Of a DNA stretch of 5,287 nucleotides, positions 1 through 5,287 are shown in pieces. Positions within the stretch are counted from its first letter, which is position 1; each line of letters opens with the position of its first letter. This stretch comes from an uncultured Selenomonadales bacterium. GTDB taxonomy: Bacteria; Bacillota; Negativicutes; Selenomonadales; Selenomonadaceae. The notes under the pieces are model-generated. The model saw nothing but the letters and a program-made list of their open reading frames with translations. It ran no database searches and had not been told where the DNA came from. The position numbers and the translations under genes are program-made. The stretch spans positions 1 through 5,287 of the forward strand of contig CAMVAG010000140.1 of NCBI GenBank assembly GCA_947165405.1, read 5' to 3'.

Positions 1-1
1 T

Positions 2-784
2 ATGAACTTGACGGCGGAAAAAATTTTTGTGACAATCGGCGGCAAAGAAATTCTTCGCGACGTGAATTATAATTTTGTTTCGGGCAAACGGACGGCATTG
101 ATTGGCGCGAACGGCGCGGGCAAGTCGACGTTGTTAAAAATTCTTTGCCTGCTCAATGAAAAATTTTCGGGAAGCGTGACGCTCGACGAAAAAGACATTC
201 GAACAATCGGCAGAAAAAATTTATCGCGGATAATGGCAATCCTCCCTCAAGAACGCGACGCGCCTCAAGATACGACAGTCAGGCAGCTGGTTTCGTTCGG
301 AAGATTCCCTCACAGAAAATTTTTCGGCGGACATTCGGCTCAAGACGAGGCGGCGATAAAAAATGCTTTGGAACTCACGAAGCTCACCGACTTTGAAAAT
401 CGGCAAGTAATTTCTTTATCGGGCGGCGAACGTCAACGCGCTTGGCTGGCAATGACACTTGCACAACGCCCGAAGATTTTATTGCTTGACGAGCCGACGA
501 CTTACCTCGACATCGCCCATCAACTTGAAGTCATGGAAATTATCGCCGACGTAAACAAAAAATTTTCCACGACGATTATCATGGTCTTGCACGATATAAA
601 TCACGCCCGACTTTACAGCGACGAGGTTTTGATTCTCAAGGACAAAAAAATTTTCGCGGCGGGCGACCCGAAAAAAATTTTGACTGCGAAAACTTTATCC
701 GAAGTCTTCAACGTCGAGGCGGACACTTTCACGAACGCAGCCGGCGACGAAATCATTTTCCCGACAAAAAATTTATTAAAATAA
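2..784 (+). CDS. Iron-siderophore/cobalamin-type ABC importer ATPase (FepC/FhuC/BtuD family)
   Basis: This is the cytoplasmic ATPase subunit of a type II ABC importer, which powers uptake of ferric siderophores, haem or vitamin B12 through a FecCD-type permease. All nucleotide-binding motifs are present in 260 residues, a normal family length: Walker A GANGAGKST (35-43), Q-loop Gln83, signature LSGGERQRAW (139-148), Walker B ILLLDE (159-164), D-loop YLD (168-170) and H-loop His197. The phrase DEPTTYLDIAHQLEV is typical of the COG1120 iron/cobalamin branch, but the substrate cannot be read from the sequence. The N-terminus aligns with the family start, so the ATG is credible. That ATG sits in ATGA, so an upstream gene could end by a 4-base overlap; a permease and a binding protein are expected there, outside the window. 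The last ten codons contain the segment duplicated before recG. No terminator with a T-tract follows. Confidence 0.93.
   Translation: MNLTAEKIFVTIGGKEILRDVNYNFVSGKRTALIGANGAGKSTLLKILCLLNEKFSGSVTLDEKDIRTIGRKNLSRIMAILPQERDAPQDTTVRQLVSFGRFPHRKFFGGHSAQDEAAIKNALELTKLTDFENRQVISLSGGERQRAWLAMTLAQRPKILLLDEPTTYLDIAHQLEVMEIIADVNKKFSTTIIMVLHDINHARLYSDEVLILKDKKIFAAGDPKKILTAKTLSEVFNVEADTFTNAAGDEIIFPTKNLLK
739..764 (+). repeat. Copy 1 of a 26-base direct repeat, inside the 3' end of the ABC ATPase gene
   Basis: These bases encode the AGDEIIFP segment near the C-terminus of the ABC ATPase. They recur at 925-950 with a single difference (C754 against T940). The offset is 186 bases, exactly 62 codons, so the second copy is in the same frame and the change is synonymous (Ile ATC to ATT). 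Matching ends abruptly on both sides. Confidence 0.9.
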
Positions 785-809
785 AATATCCCTGCGGTGA
801 GTGAACACC

Positions 810-831
810 CGGCCGTCACGGATGACGGCCG
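810..831 (+). promoter_or_regulatory. GC-rich hairpin with CACGGATG apex (CsrA-site-like)
   Basis: CGGCCGTCA (810-818) pairs perfectly with TGACGGCCG (823-831) around the tetraloop CGGA. The apex TCACGGATGA presents GGA in the loop, close to the CsrA/RsmA consensus ACANGGANGU. No T-tract follows, so it is not an evident intrinsic terminator. Hairpin confidence is high; protein recognition is inference. Confidence 0.7.
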
Positions 832-838
832 CCCGCGT

Positions 839-858
839 TAAAAACATGGATGTTTTTA
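839..858 (+). promoter_or_regulatory. AT-rich hairpin with CATGGATG apex (matches CsrA consensus)
   Basis: TAAAAACA (839-846) pairs with TGTTTTTA (851-858) around the loop TGGA. The apex ACATGGATGT (844-853) fits the known CsrA SELEX core ACANGGAUGU exactly, with GGA in the loop. The stem sequence is unrelated to the previous hairpin while the CAYGGATG tip is shared. It could act weakly as a terminator because of its U-rich right arm, but no U-run follows the stem. Confidence 0.7.
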
Positions 859-884
859 TAGCGGGGTGAACGCCCTTTTCTTTG

Positions 885-919
885 CATACTTTCTTTTGGG
901 CGCAGCAAAAGAAAGTATG
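885..919 (+). repeat. Perfect 14-bp inverted repeat, loop of 7
   Basis: CATACTTTCTTTTG (885-898) is the exact reverse complement of CAAAAGAAAGTATG (906-919), separated by GGCGCAG. One arm is pyrimidine-rich and the other purine-rich. No run of T follows on either strand, so a standard Rho-independent terminator is not supported. It is the third hairpin of the intergenic element and ends five bases before the second 26-base repeat copy. Confidence 0.85.
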
Positions 920-924
920 AGAAT

Positions 925-950
925 AGCCGGCGACGAAATTATTTTCCCGA
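925..950 (+). repeat. Copy 2 of the 26-base direct repeat, upstream of recG
   Basis: This near-identical copy of 739-764 would read AGDEIIFP in the ABC gene's frame and then run on through the recG ribosome binding site to a TGA at 974-976. It therefore looks like a remnant of an earlier ABC gene end that overlapped the recG start. It lies immediately upstream of the recG Shine-Dalgarno sequence. Confidence 0.88.
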
Positions 951-951
951 T

Positions 952-958
952 AAGGAGG
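952..958 (+). promoter_or_regulatory. Strong Shine-Dalgarno site that fixes the recG GTG start
   Basis: AAGGAGG lies 7 bases before GTG at 966. A TAA in the recG frame at 951-953 excludes any start farther upstream, and the next in-frame ATG (999) has no comparable site. GTG 966 is therefore the start. Confidence 0.92.
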
Positions 959-965
959 ACGAGCA

Positions 966-3053
966 GTGGGCTTTGAATTCAAATTGACCGATAATGTCAT
1001 GTACGTTAAAGGCGTCGGTCCGAAACGGGCGGAGGCTCTGGAGAAATTAAATATCTTCACGAAGTACGACCTCTTGACGCACTACCCGCGCACCTACGAA
1101 AACCACAGCAACTTGACGCGAATCGTTGACATCTTGGAAGGCGAAACCGTTTTGCTTGTCGGGAAAATTTCAAACATAACCGCACGCGAGGCACGCGGCT
1201 TGAAAATTATCAACGCGATACTTGAGGACGCAACGGGTTACATTCAGCTGACGTGGTTCAATCAAAATTGGTTGCTGAACAAATTGCGACACGGCATGAG
1301 GCTTTTGGTTATCGGCAAGGCAAAATTTGATTCGTGGTCAAATCGGTTGTCGATGAGTCAAATTCAAAGCTTCACGATCCTTGAGCCGGACGAGGAGCCC
1401 GAATTGGGAATCATGCCGATTTATCCTTCGACCGCCGCGATAAGTCAAAGCGTCTTGCGCACGGCGATAAAAAATCTTTTGGCGACGATGCCTCCGCTCA
1501 AAGAAATTTTGCCGCAAGAACTTCTCGACGCACAAAAATTAATTTCAATCGACGAGGCGGCGCGAACGATTCATTTCCCGCAAGATTTTTTGGAACTGGA
1601 CAAAGCGAGGCGGCGTTTGGCATTCGACGAACTGTTTTTGATTCAATGCGGGCTGATGTTAATCAAGCGACAGAATCAAGACGAACGACTCGGCATAACT
1701 CACAAAAAAAACGGCGCACTGGTCAAAGCCGCGCTTGCAAAGTTGCCGTTCGAATTGACGGGCGACCAAAAAAAAGTTTTCCGCGCCGTATCGAAGGACA
1801 TGGAAAACAAATTGCCGATGCGCCGATTGATTCAAGGCGACGTGGGTTCGGGCAAAACGGCGGTTGCGTTGTTGGCACTGGTCAAGACGGTCGAAAGCGG
1901 CTATCAAGGCGCGTTCATGGCTCCGACAGAAATTTTGGCGAATCAACATTACGAAAAATTTTCGGCGTTGCTGACGGGCTTGGGAATTCGTGTCGAACTT
2001 TTAAGCGCGAAAGTCACCCGCTCAAAAAAAATGCGCGACGAACTTTATCAAAAAATTTCTTCGCACGAATCGGATATAATAATCGGGACACATGCGCTGA
2101 TTCAAGAAGGTGTGACCTTTGCAAAGCTCGGCTTGGTCGTCACTGACGAACAACATCGTTTCGGCGTGACGCAACGCTTGACACTCGAAAAAAAATCGGA
2201 CGCGCTGCCCGATATGCTCGTCATGACGGCGACGCCAATCCCGCGCACAATGACGCTGACGGTTTACGGCGACTTGGACGTTTCTTTTATAAAAGAGTTG
2301 CCGCCCGGTCGCAAGCCGATTAAAACTGCGGCTAAAAATATTCGCAATCGCAAAAAAGTTTACGAGTTTGTCCGCGAAGAAATCATGGCGGGTCGTCAAG
2401 CTTACGTCGTCTGCCCGCTTATCGATCGCAGTGAATCGGAACGCCTTGCCGACATTGAATCCGCCGAAGAAATTTTCGACACGTTGAGCAACGGGATTTT
2501 TCGTGACGTGCCCTGCGCGCTCCTTCACGGCAGAATGAAATCGCGTGACAAAGAAGAGATTATGGAAAAATTTCACGGCGGCGAAATAAAATTGCTGGTG
2601 TCGACAACGGTCATTGAAGTCGGAGTCGATGTTCCCAATGCAAGCGTCATGGTCGTCGAACACGCAGAGCGATTCGGCTTGGCTCAACTTCATCAACTGC
2701 GCGGGCGCGTCGGGCGCGGTTCCGAAAAATCTTACTGCATATTGATTTCCGACAGCACTGCCGGTGTTGCCAAAGCGCGGCTTGAAATTTTGGAGAAGAT
2801 CAATGACGGCTTCAAGCTTGCCGAAGAAGATTTGAAGTTGCGCGGGCCGGGACAATTCTTCGGCGAGGCTCAACACGGCTTGCCCGATTTAAAAATCGCC
2901 GACGTTTTCCGCGACGTGGAAATTTTGATTCAAGCACGCGACGCCGCCGAGAAGTTCATAACCGACGACGAGAACTTGAATTACTTCGCGAACCTCCGAC
3001 AAAACCTCGCGCTTGCTTACGGCGACAAGTTCGGGCAAATCACTGCCAATTAG
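966..3053 (+). CDS. recG: ATP-dependent DNA helicase RecG
   Basis: RecG is a monomeric superfamily 2 DNA translocase that regresses stalled replication forks and branch-migrates Holliday junctions and R-/D-loops. The 695 residues match the usual length. The N-terminal wedge region starts with KGVGPKRAEALEKL (15-28), followed by the OB-fold that grips branched DNA (about 55-145). Helicase motifs are intact: motif I GDVGSGKT (291-298), motif II DEQH (394-397), motif III TATPIPRT (421-428), motif V STTVIEVGVDVPN (546-558) and motif VI QLRGRVGRG (577-585). The C-terminal DLKLRGPGQFFGEAQHG (622-638) is the region that couples ATP hydrolysis to movement in this family. No key residue is missing. 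Following an iron-transport ATPase is not a context I know for this gene. The structured leader could affect its expression. Its last 14 bases overlap the convergent minus-strand gene. Confidence 0.98.
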   Translation: MGFEFKLTDNVMYVKGVGPKRAEALEKLNIFTKYDLLTHYPRTYENHSNLTRIVDILEGETVLLVGKISNITAREARGLKIINAILEDATGYIQLTWFNQNWLLNKLRHGMRLLVIGKAKFDSWSNRLSMSQIQSFTILEPDEEPELGIMPIYPSTAAISQSVLRTAIKNLLATMPPLKEILPQELLDAQKLISIDEAARTIHFPQDFLELDKARRRLAFDELFLIQCGLMLIKRQNQDERLGITHKKNGALVKAALAKLPFELTGDQKKVFRAVSKDMENKLPMRRLIQGDVGSGKTAVALLALVKTVESGYQGAFMAPTEILANQHYEKFSALLTGLGIRVELLSAKVTRSKKMRDELYQKISSHESDIIIGTHALIQEGVTFAKLGLVVTDEQHRFGVTQRLTLEKKSDALPDMLVMTATPIPRTMTLTVYGDLDVSFIKELPPGRKPIKTAAKNIRNRKKVYEFVREEIMAGRQAYVVCPLIDRSESERLADIESAEEIFDTLSNGIFRDVPCALLHGRMKSRDKEEIMEKFHGGEIKLLVSTTVIEVGVDVPNASVMVVEHAERFGLAQLHQLRGRVGRGSEKSYCILISDSTAGVAKARLEILEKINDGFKLAEEDLKLRGPGQFFGEAQHGLPDLKIADVFRDVEILIQARDAAEKFITDDENLNYFANLRQNLALAYGDKFGQITAN

Positions 3054-3876
3054 TGGTTAGGATTCGTCCGAAATTTTTTGCGCGGGTCTTTATAAAATTT
3101 TTCGCCGCCTCGTGCACGACAACTTGATTAATGAAATCGCTCAAGTACTCGTCGAAAATTCCTTCGCGGTCGCAAAGCTCAATCAAGCGCAGAAAATTTT
3201 CTTCGGCGTCGAGATCGTATTCGATTCGGTGAAGGAGCCTCGACAATTCGGCGCGGACTTCGGGCGTAAAAATTTCTTTCAGCGCGGCGACTTCGGCGGT
3301 GCACTTGCAAGCTTTGACCAGCCAAATTTTCGTCGTGAGGTCTTCGTTGAAATTTTCAAAGCCGAAATCAATCCAATTCCTAATTCCTAATTCCTCATTC
3401 CTAATTGTTTCGCGTTCGCCGGGCAGGAAGTGTATCTCTTTGTAAATCGCGTCGTCCAAAAGTTTTACAACATCCGCCTTCGCCCAAAGCCGCTGCTCGT
3501 TGTTTGAAAATCTTCCGCGCCGCAAACTTTCCAGCACTTTTAAAAATCGCACGTTATAAAATTGCGTGAGCAGGAAGCCCGAATCTTTCAGCAGGTGATT
3601 GAACGCCATTAATGTTGCATAAAAATTTTCTCCGCTCGTCAAGACTTCCGGCGCGATTATCATTTCAAAAATTTTCGGCGCGGTCGGCAATTCGTCAATC
3701 AAATCTGCTCGGAACTCGTCGCAGATTTTTTTTGTTTCGGGCGAAATTTCTTTGGCAAGGAAGGCAATCTGCGCGGCGGGCAAAATTTTTCGCAAGTCCG
3801 ATAAAAGTTCCGACGACTCAATCAACAAAATTTGCGCGTCAAAAAAATTTAGCGGCACGAAATTTAAAATGTTCAA
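3040..3876 (-). CDS. Degenerate class I methyltransferase-like protein, partner of the GT41 glycosyltransferase
   Basis: The product has 278 residues and no signal peptide or membrane span. The first half follows the order of a SAM-dependent methyltransferase fold: a hydrophobic strand ILLIESSE (16-23) where motif I would be, IAFLAKEIS (37-45), MIIAPEVL (72-79), then LLKDSGFLLTQFYNVRFLKVL (95-115), which resembles the LKPGGYL..S.PN.RH segment of the family. The glycine-rich SAM loop (GxGxG) is absent, so catalysis is doubtful. The C-terminal half (about 200-262, FTPEVRAELSRLLHRIEYD...) is helical and unrecognised. A heptamer-repeat insertion encodes IRNEELGIRN at 158-167, between the two parts. 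The start is TTG, overlapping the upstream stop as TTGA, with GGAGG 10 bases ahead, so translation is probably coupled to the glycosyltransferase. The stop lies within recG. The role, perhaps in glycan or flagellin modification, is inferred from the neighbour only. Confidence 0.8.
   Translation of the reverse strand: MNILNFVPLNFFDAQILLIESSELLSDLRKILPAAQIAFLAKEISPETKKICDEFRADLIDELPTAPKIFEMIIAPEVLTSGENFYATLMAFNHLLKDSGFLLTQFYNVRFLKVLESLRRGRFSNNEQRLWAKADVVKLLDDAIYKEIHFLPGERETIRNEELGIRNWIDFGFENFNEDLTTKIWLVKACKCTAEVAALKEIFTPEVRAELSRLLHRIEYDLDAEENFLRLIELCDREGIFDEYLSDFINQVVVHEAAKNFIKTRAKNFGRILTTNWQ
3376..3407 (-). repeat. 32-base heptamer repeat in the methyltransferase-like gene
   Basis: On the plus strand this is three ATTCCTA units and one ATTCCTC unit in tandem, plus ATTG. 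It is identical over all 32 bases to 4917-4948 in the neighbouring gene. On the minus strand it reads in frame as IRNEELGIRN. Period 7 is not a multiple of 3, so successive units give different residues. The flanking codons of the two genes do not match. Confidence 0.92.
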
Positions 3877-5261
3877 CTTGTCCTCGCCTCCAATAGTTTA
3901 TAAAAATCTTCGACAAAATTTTTCGTGTCGGTAAGTTTATCAACGGAAATTTTTTCCGTCAACGCCGCAAGCTTCGCCCGATTCTTCGCAAGCTCGACGG
4001 CTTTTTTTGTGTAAGCGTCAACGTCATAAACAATCAGCTCTTCGACGCCCGAAATTTTTAAAATGTCTGCGCCCGTCCTCGTGTGAGGAAGTTCGCCGCA
4101 AAGATTCAAAACCGGCACGCCCATATACAACGCCAAAGCCGTCATCATTCCGCCGGGATAGGGGAAGGCGTCCAAAATCAAATCAATCTCGCTGTAATCC
4201 GTGAAGAAATTATTTTCTCCGCGCCGAACGTCAAAATTTTTAAGCCCGAAATTTTTCAGCCGCTCAATCAACGCAACTTGACGACTTTTCAGCGGCGTGG
4301 TGTCTCGGAAAATAATTTTTGCTTCGGGCACGGCGTCAAGAATTTTTTTCACGGCGTTTAAATAATCGTCGCCAAGCTTCATGAAGTTGTTCAAGCTGCC
4401 GAACGTAAAATTTTTGTGCGAAAATGCTCGGCGGGAATTTTTTTCGCGAATCATTTTTTCATTCGGGCGGAAGGCAAAAGCATTCTTCAACGCAAAAATT
4501 TTTTCGGAAAAAATTTCGTCGTGCGCCGTCAAAAATTCGTCGCCGATAAAATAATCCGTCGCGTCAAGTCCCGTCGAATCAAAGTAGCCGATGCCGCAAA
4601 GCTGAACCCGCGCAGGTCGATACGCCGCGATTTGCAAAGTCGAGCCGCCTTCGGTGTGCCCGCCCAAGTCAATCAAAAAATCCGTGCCGATGTCGCGAAT
4701 TTTTTCCGCCGCCTCCTCGAAACTTACTTCCGCAATTTCAAAATACTTATCGACGCTCCTCCGAATTTTTTTCGTGAAAGAATCTTCTTCCTTCGACAAA
4801 CTCCACGCCGTCACGAAAAATTTTTCGCGGTCGTAATCGGTCAACAACGCCTCGTAAAACCTCGCCGCTGACGAATCGCAAAAGTTCGGCGATATGAACG
4901 CTACCGATTTTTTTTCATTCCTAATTCCTAATTCCTCATTCCTAATTGCAACTGTGTCGCGATAGAGTGAATTATAAATTTTCAGTTCGTGAATCAAAGT
5001 CGGCGCGTCGAGTTGCGGCAAGTAATGCAACGCGAACAAATAATTTGAGAAATGCGCCCGCTGACTCCGCAAAAATCTATCCGTCGTCGCCGCGTTAAAG
5101 TAAGCTTGAGCCGCTCCTTCCGCGTCGCACAAATCGTGGAAACACGCTCCGATTAATTCATGAATCCGCCATTCCTCCTGCGCCGTCGACAAAATTTTTT
5201 TCAAGCGTTCCAATGCCTCGCGTGGTTTGTTTTCGTCCAATAATTTTTTTGCTGCTTCCAT
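3873..5261 (-). CDS. TPR-GT41 glycosyltransferase (OGT/SPINDLY-like)
   Basis: The 462-residue product resembles bacterial O-linked GlcNAc-transferase/SPINDLY proteins, which transfer a sugar from a nucleotide sugar to Ser/Thr of cytoplasmic proteins such as flagellins or adhesins. Residues 1-60 form TPR-like helices. Residues 70-100 (FSNYLFALHYLPQLDAPTL) match the usual linker before the catalytic part. The catalytic half has VAFISPNF (120-127), DFLIDLGGHT (194-203), RPARVQLCGIGYFDSTGLDATDY (215-237), FGSLNNFMKL (287-296), DLILDAFPYPGG (360-371) and LPHTRTGADIL (391-401). Lys295 and Asp364 match the nucleotide-sugar-contacting Lys and Asp of OGT, but the His usual after SPDF is replaced by Ser (129/130). 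There is no signal peptide, so it acts in the cytoplasm. The heptamer-repeat insertion (IRNEELGIRN, 107-116) lies in the TPR-catalytic linker. The ATG start has GGGAG 8 bases ahead. It is the first gene of a coupled pair; the acceptor protein and sugar are unknown. Confidence 0.9.
   Translation of the reverse strand: MEAAKKLLDENKPREALERLKKILSTAQEEWRIHELIGACFHDLCDAEGAAQAYFNAATTDRFLRSQRAHFSNYLFALHYLPQLDAPTLIHELKIYNSLYRDTVAIRNEELGIRNEKKSVAFISPNFCDSSAARFYEALLTDYDREKFFVTAWSLSKEEDSFTKKIRRSVDKYFEIAEVSFEEAAEKIRDIGTDFLIDLGGHTEGGSTLQIAAYRPARVQLCGIGYFDSTGLDATDYFIGDEFLTAHDEIFSEKIFALKNAFAFRPNEKMIREKNSRRAFSHKNFTFGSLNNFMKLGDDYLNAVKKILDAVPEAKIIFRDTTPLKSRQVALIERLKNFGLKNFDVRRGENNFFTDYSEIDLILDAFPYPGGMMTALALYMGVPVLNLCGELPHTRTGADILKISGVEELIVYDVDAYTKKAVELAKNRAKLAALTEKISVDKLTDTKNFVEDFYKLLEARTS
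3887..3891 (-). promoter_or_regulatory. Shine-Dalgarno site supporting the TTG start of the methyltransferase-like gene
   Basis: Minus-strand GGAGG lies 10 bases before TTG (3876-3874), with a further AGGA only 4 bases away. Both sit inside the last codons of the glycosyltransferase gene. This supports TTG over a later internal start and suggests re-initiation by the same ribosomes. Confidence 0.75.
4917..4948 (-). repeat. 32-base heptamer repeat in the GT41 gene
   Basis: This is the second exact copy of the period-7 repeat, in the same reading frame (IRNEELGIRN). It sits just before the first strand of the catalytic domain, a place where family members vary in length. The shared sequence stops abruptly: codons before and after differ from those around the copy at 3376-3407. 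Confidence 0.92.
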
Positions 5262-5269
5262 TTTATCAT

Positions 5270-5274
5270 CTCCC
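5270..5274 (-). promoter_or_regulatory. Shine-Dalgarno site of the GT41 gene
   Basis: Minus-strand GGGAG stands 8 bases before the ATG at 5261-5259, supporting that start. The remaining bases to the window edge are too few to show a promoter. Confidence 0.8.
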
Positions 5275-5287
5275 GACGCCGATTTTA

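Larger units (their letters stand above)
785..924 (+). repeat. Intergenic hairpin-rich element between the ABC gene and recG (putative mobile or regulatory repeat)
   Basis: This stretch has no convincing gene and is built almost entirely of structure: a GC-rich hairpin (810-831), an AT-rich hairpin (839-858) and a long perfect hairpin (885-919). A 10-base direct repeat GTGAACRCCC (801-810 and 866-875, one mismatch) brackets the first two hairpins. The region lies between the two copies of the 26-base direct repeat, as expected for an inserted segment. From memory, unchecked, hairpins with CACGGATG/CATGGATG tips followed by a CTTTCTTTTGG...CAAAAGAAAG stem recur between genes in several bacteria. 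The exact boundaries are uncertain. I see no transposase and no clear promoter in it. Confidence 0.6.

Noticed and set aside
839..865. Rho-independent terminator after the ABC ATPase gene
   Set aside because: The AT-rich stem ends in ATAGCGGGG rather than a run of T, and the stem itself is weak. The CAYGGATG tip offers a better explanation.
776..1060. Minus-strand open frame of 94 codons across the ABC-recG gap
   Set aside because: It is made of the hairpin sequences plus antisense of the recG start, and its residues follow from the inverted repeats. Frames over repeats like this are often annotated by mistake.
1646..2146. Plus-strand open frame of 166 codons inside recG
   Set aside because: It overlaps the helicase ATP-binding core in another frame and its product is Arg-rich with no motif.
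2022..2876. Long open frame (284 codons) on the minus strand opposite recG
   Set aside because: It lies entirely antisense to a well-conserved helicase with intact motifs. Its product has no recognisable domain and an odd Phe/Arg/His-rich composition typical of a shadow frame.
3041..3056. Weak CACT...AGTG inverted repeat at the convergent gene ends
   Set aside because: A 4-bp stem without a T-tract is too short to call a bidirectional terminator.
3943..3959. Small inverted repeat ACGGAAA...TTTCCGT inside the GT41 gene
   Set aside because: It falls in coding sequence with a 3-base loop and is easily produced by the AAATTT-rich composition, so there is no sign of function.
4416..4871. Plus-strand open frame of 151 codons opposite the GT41 gene
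   Set aside because: It is antisense to conserved glycosyltransferase motifs, its composition is Phe/Arg-rich, and there is no ribosome binding site of note.

Overview
The window looks like ordinary bacterial chromosome with about 94% coding density, strong GGAGG-type ribosome binding sites, GTG and TTG starts next to ATG, and four long genes. Codon and oligonucleotide style is uniform: GCG/GAC/GAA-rich codons are mixed with very frequent AAATTT tracts that encode Lys-Ile-Phe or Lys-Asn-Phe. The strong Shine-Dalgarno sites, the 695-residue Firmicutes-length RecG and the SPINDLY-type glycosyltransferase next to a methyltransferase-like protein fit a Firmicutes/Negativicutes (Selenomonas-like) anaerobe best. 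That assignment is inference from gene style, not a database match.

Left half, plus strand: a complete FepC/FhuC-type ATPase of an iron-siderophore/cobalamin ABC importer (2-784) is followed by a 181-base intergenic region and then by recG (966-3053), the branched-DNA helicase used in replication-fork and recombination repair. The intergenic region is the most unusual part of the window. It holds three consecutive hairpins. The first two have unrelated stems but the same CAYGGATG apex, which matches the consensus for the RNA-binding protein CsrA. The third is a perfect 14-bp stem. A 26-base near-copy of the 3' end of the ABC gene then sits just before the recG ribosome binding site, in the same reading frame and differing at one synonymous position. 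This looks like a small repeat element inserted at, or recombined into, the end of the ABC gene.

Right half, minus strand: a two-gene, translationally coupled unit reads toward recG. It starts with a TPR plus GT41 (OGT/SPINDLY-like) glycosyltransferase (5261-3873) and continues, through a 4-base TTGA overlap, into a 278-residue protein that looks like a degenerate class I methyltransferase (3876-3040). Together they suggest a protein-glycosylation or surface-glycan locus continuing beyond the right edge. Both genes carry the same 32-base heptamer repeat, in the same frame, encoding IRNEELGIRN in an apparent inter-domain linker. The second gene's stop lies inside recG, so the two transcription units converge with a 14-base tail-to-tail overlap and no evident terminator.

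I found no RNA gene, CRISPR array, insertion sequence with transposase, or phage gene. The best candidates for something undescribed are the CAYGGATG hairpin element before recG and the shared in-frame heptamer insertions.
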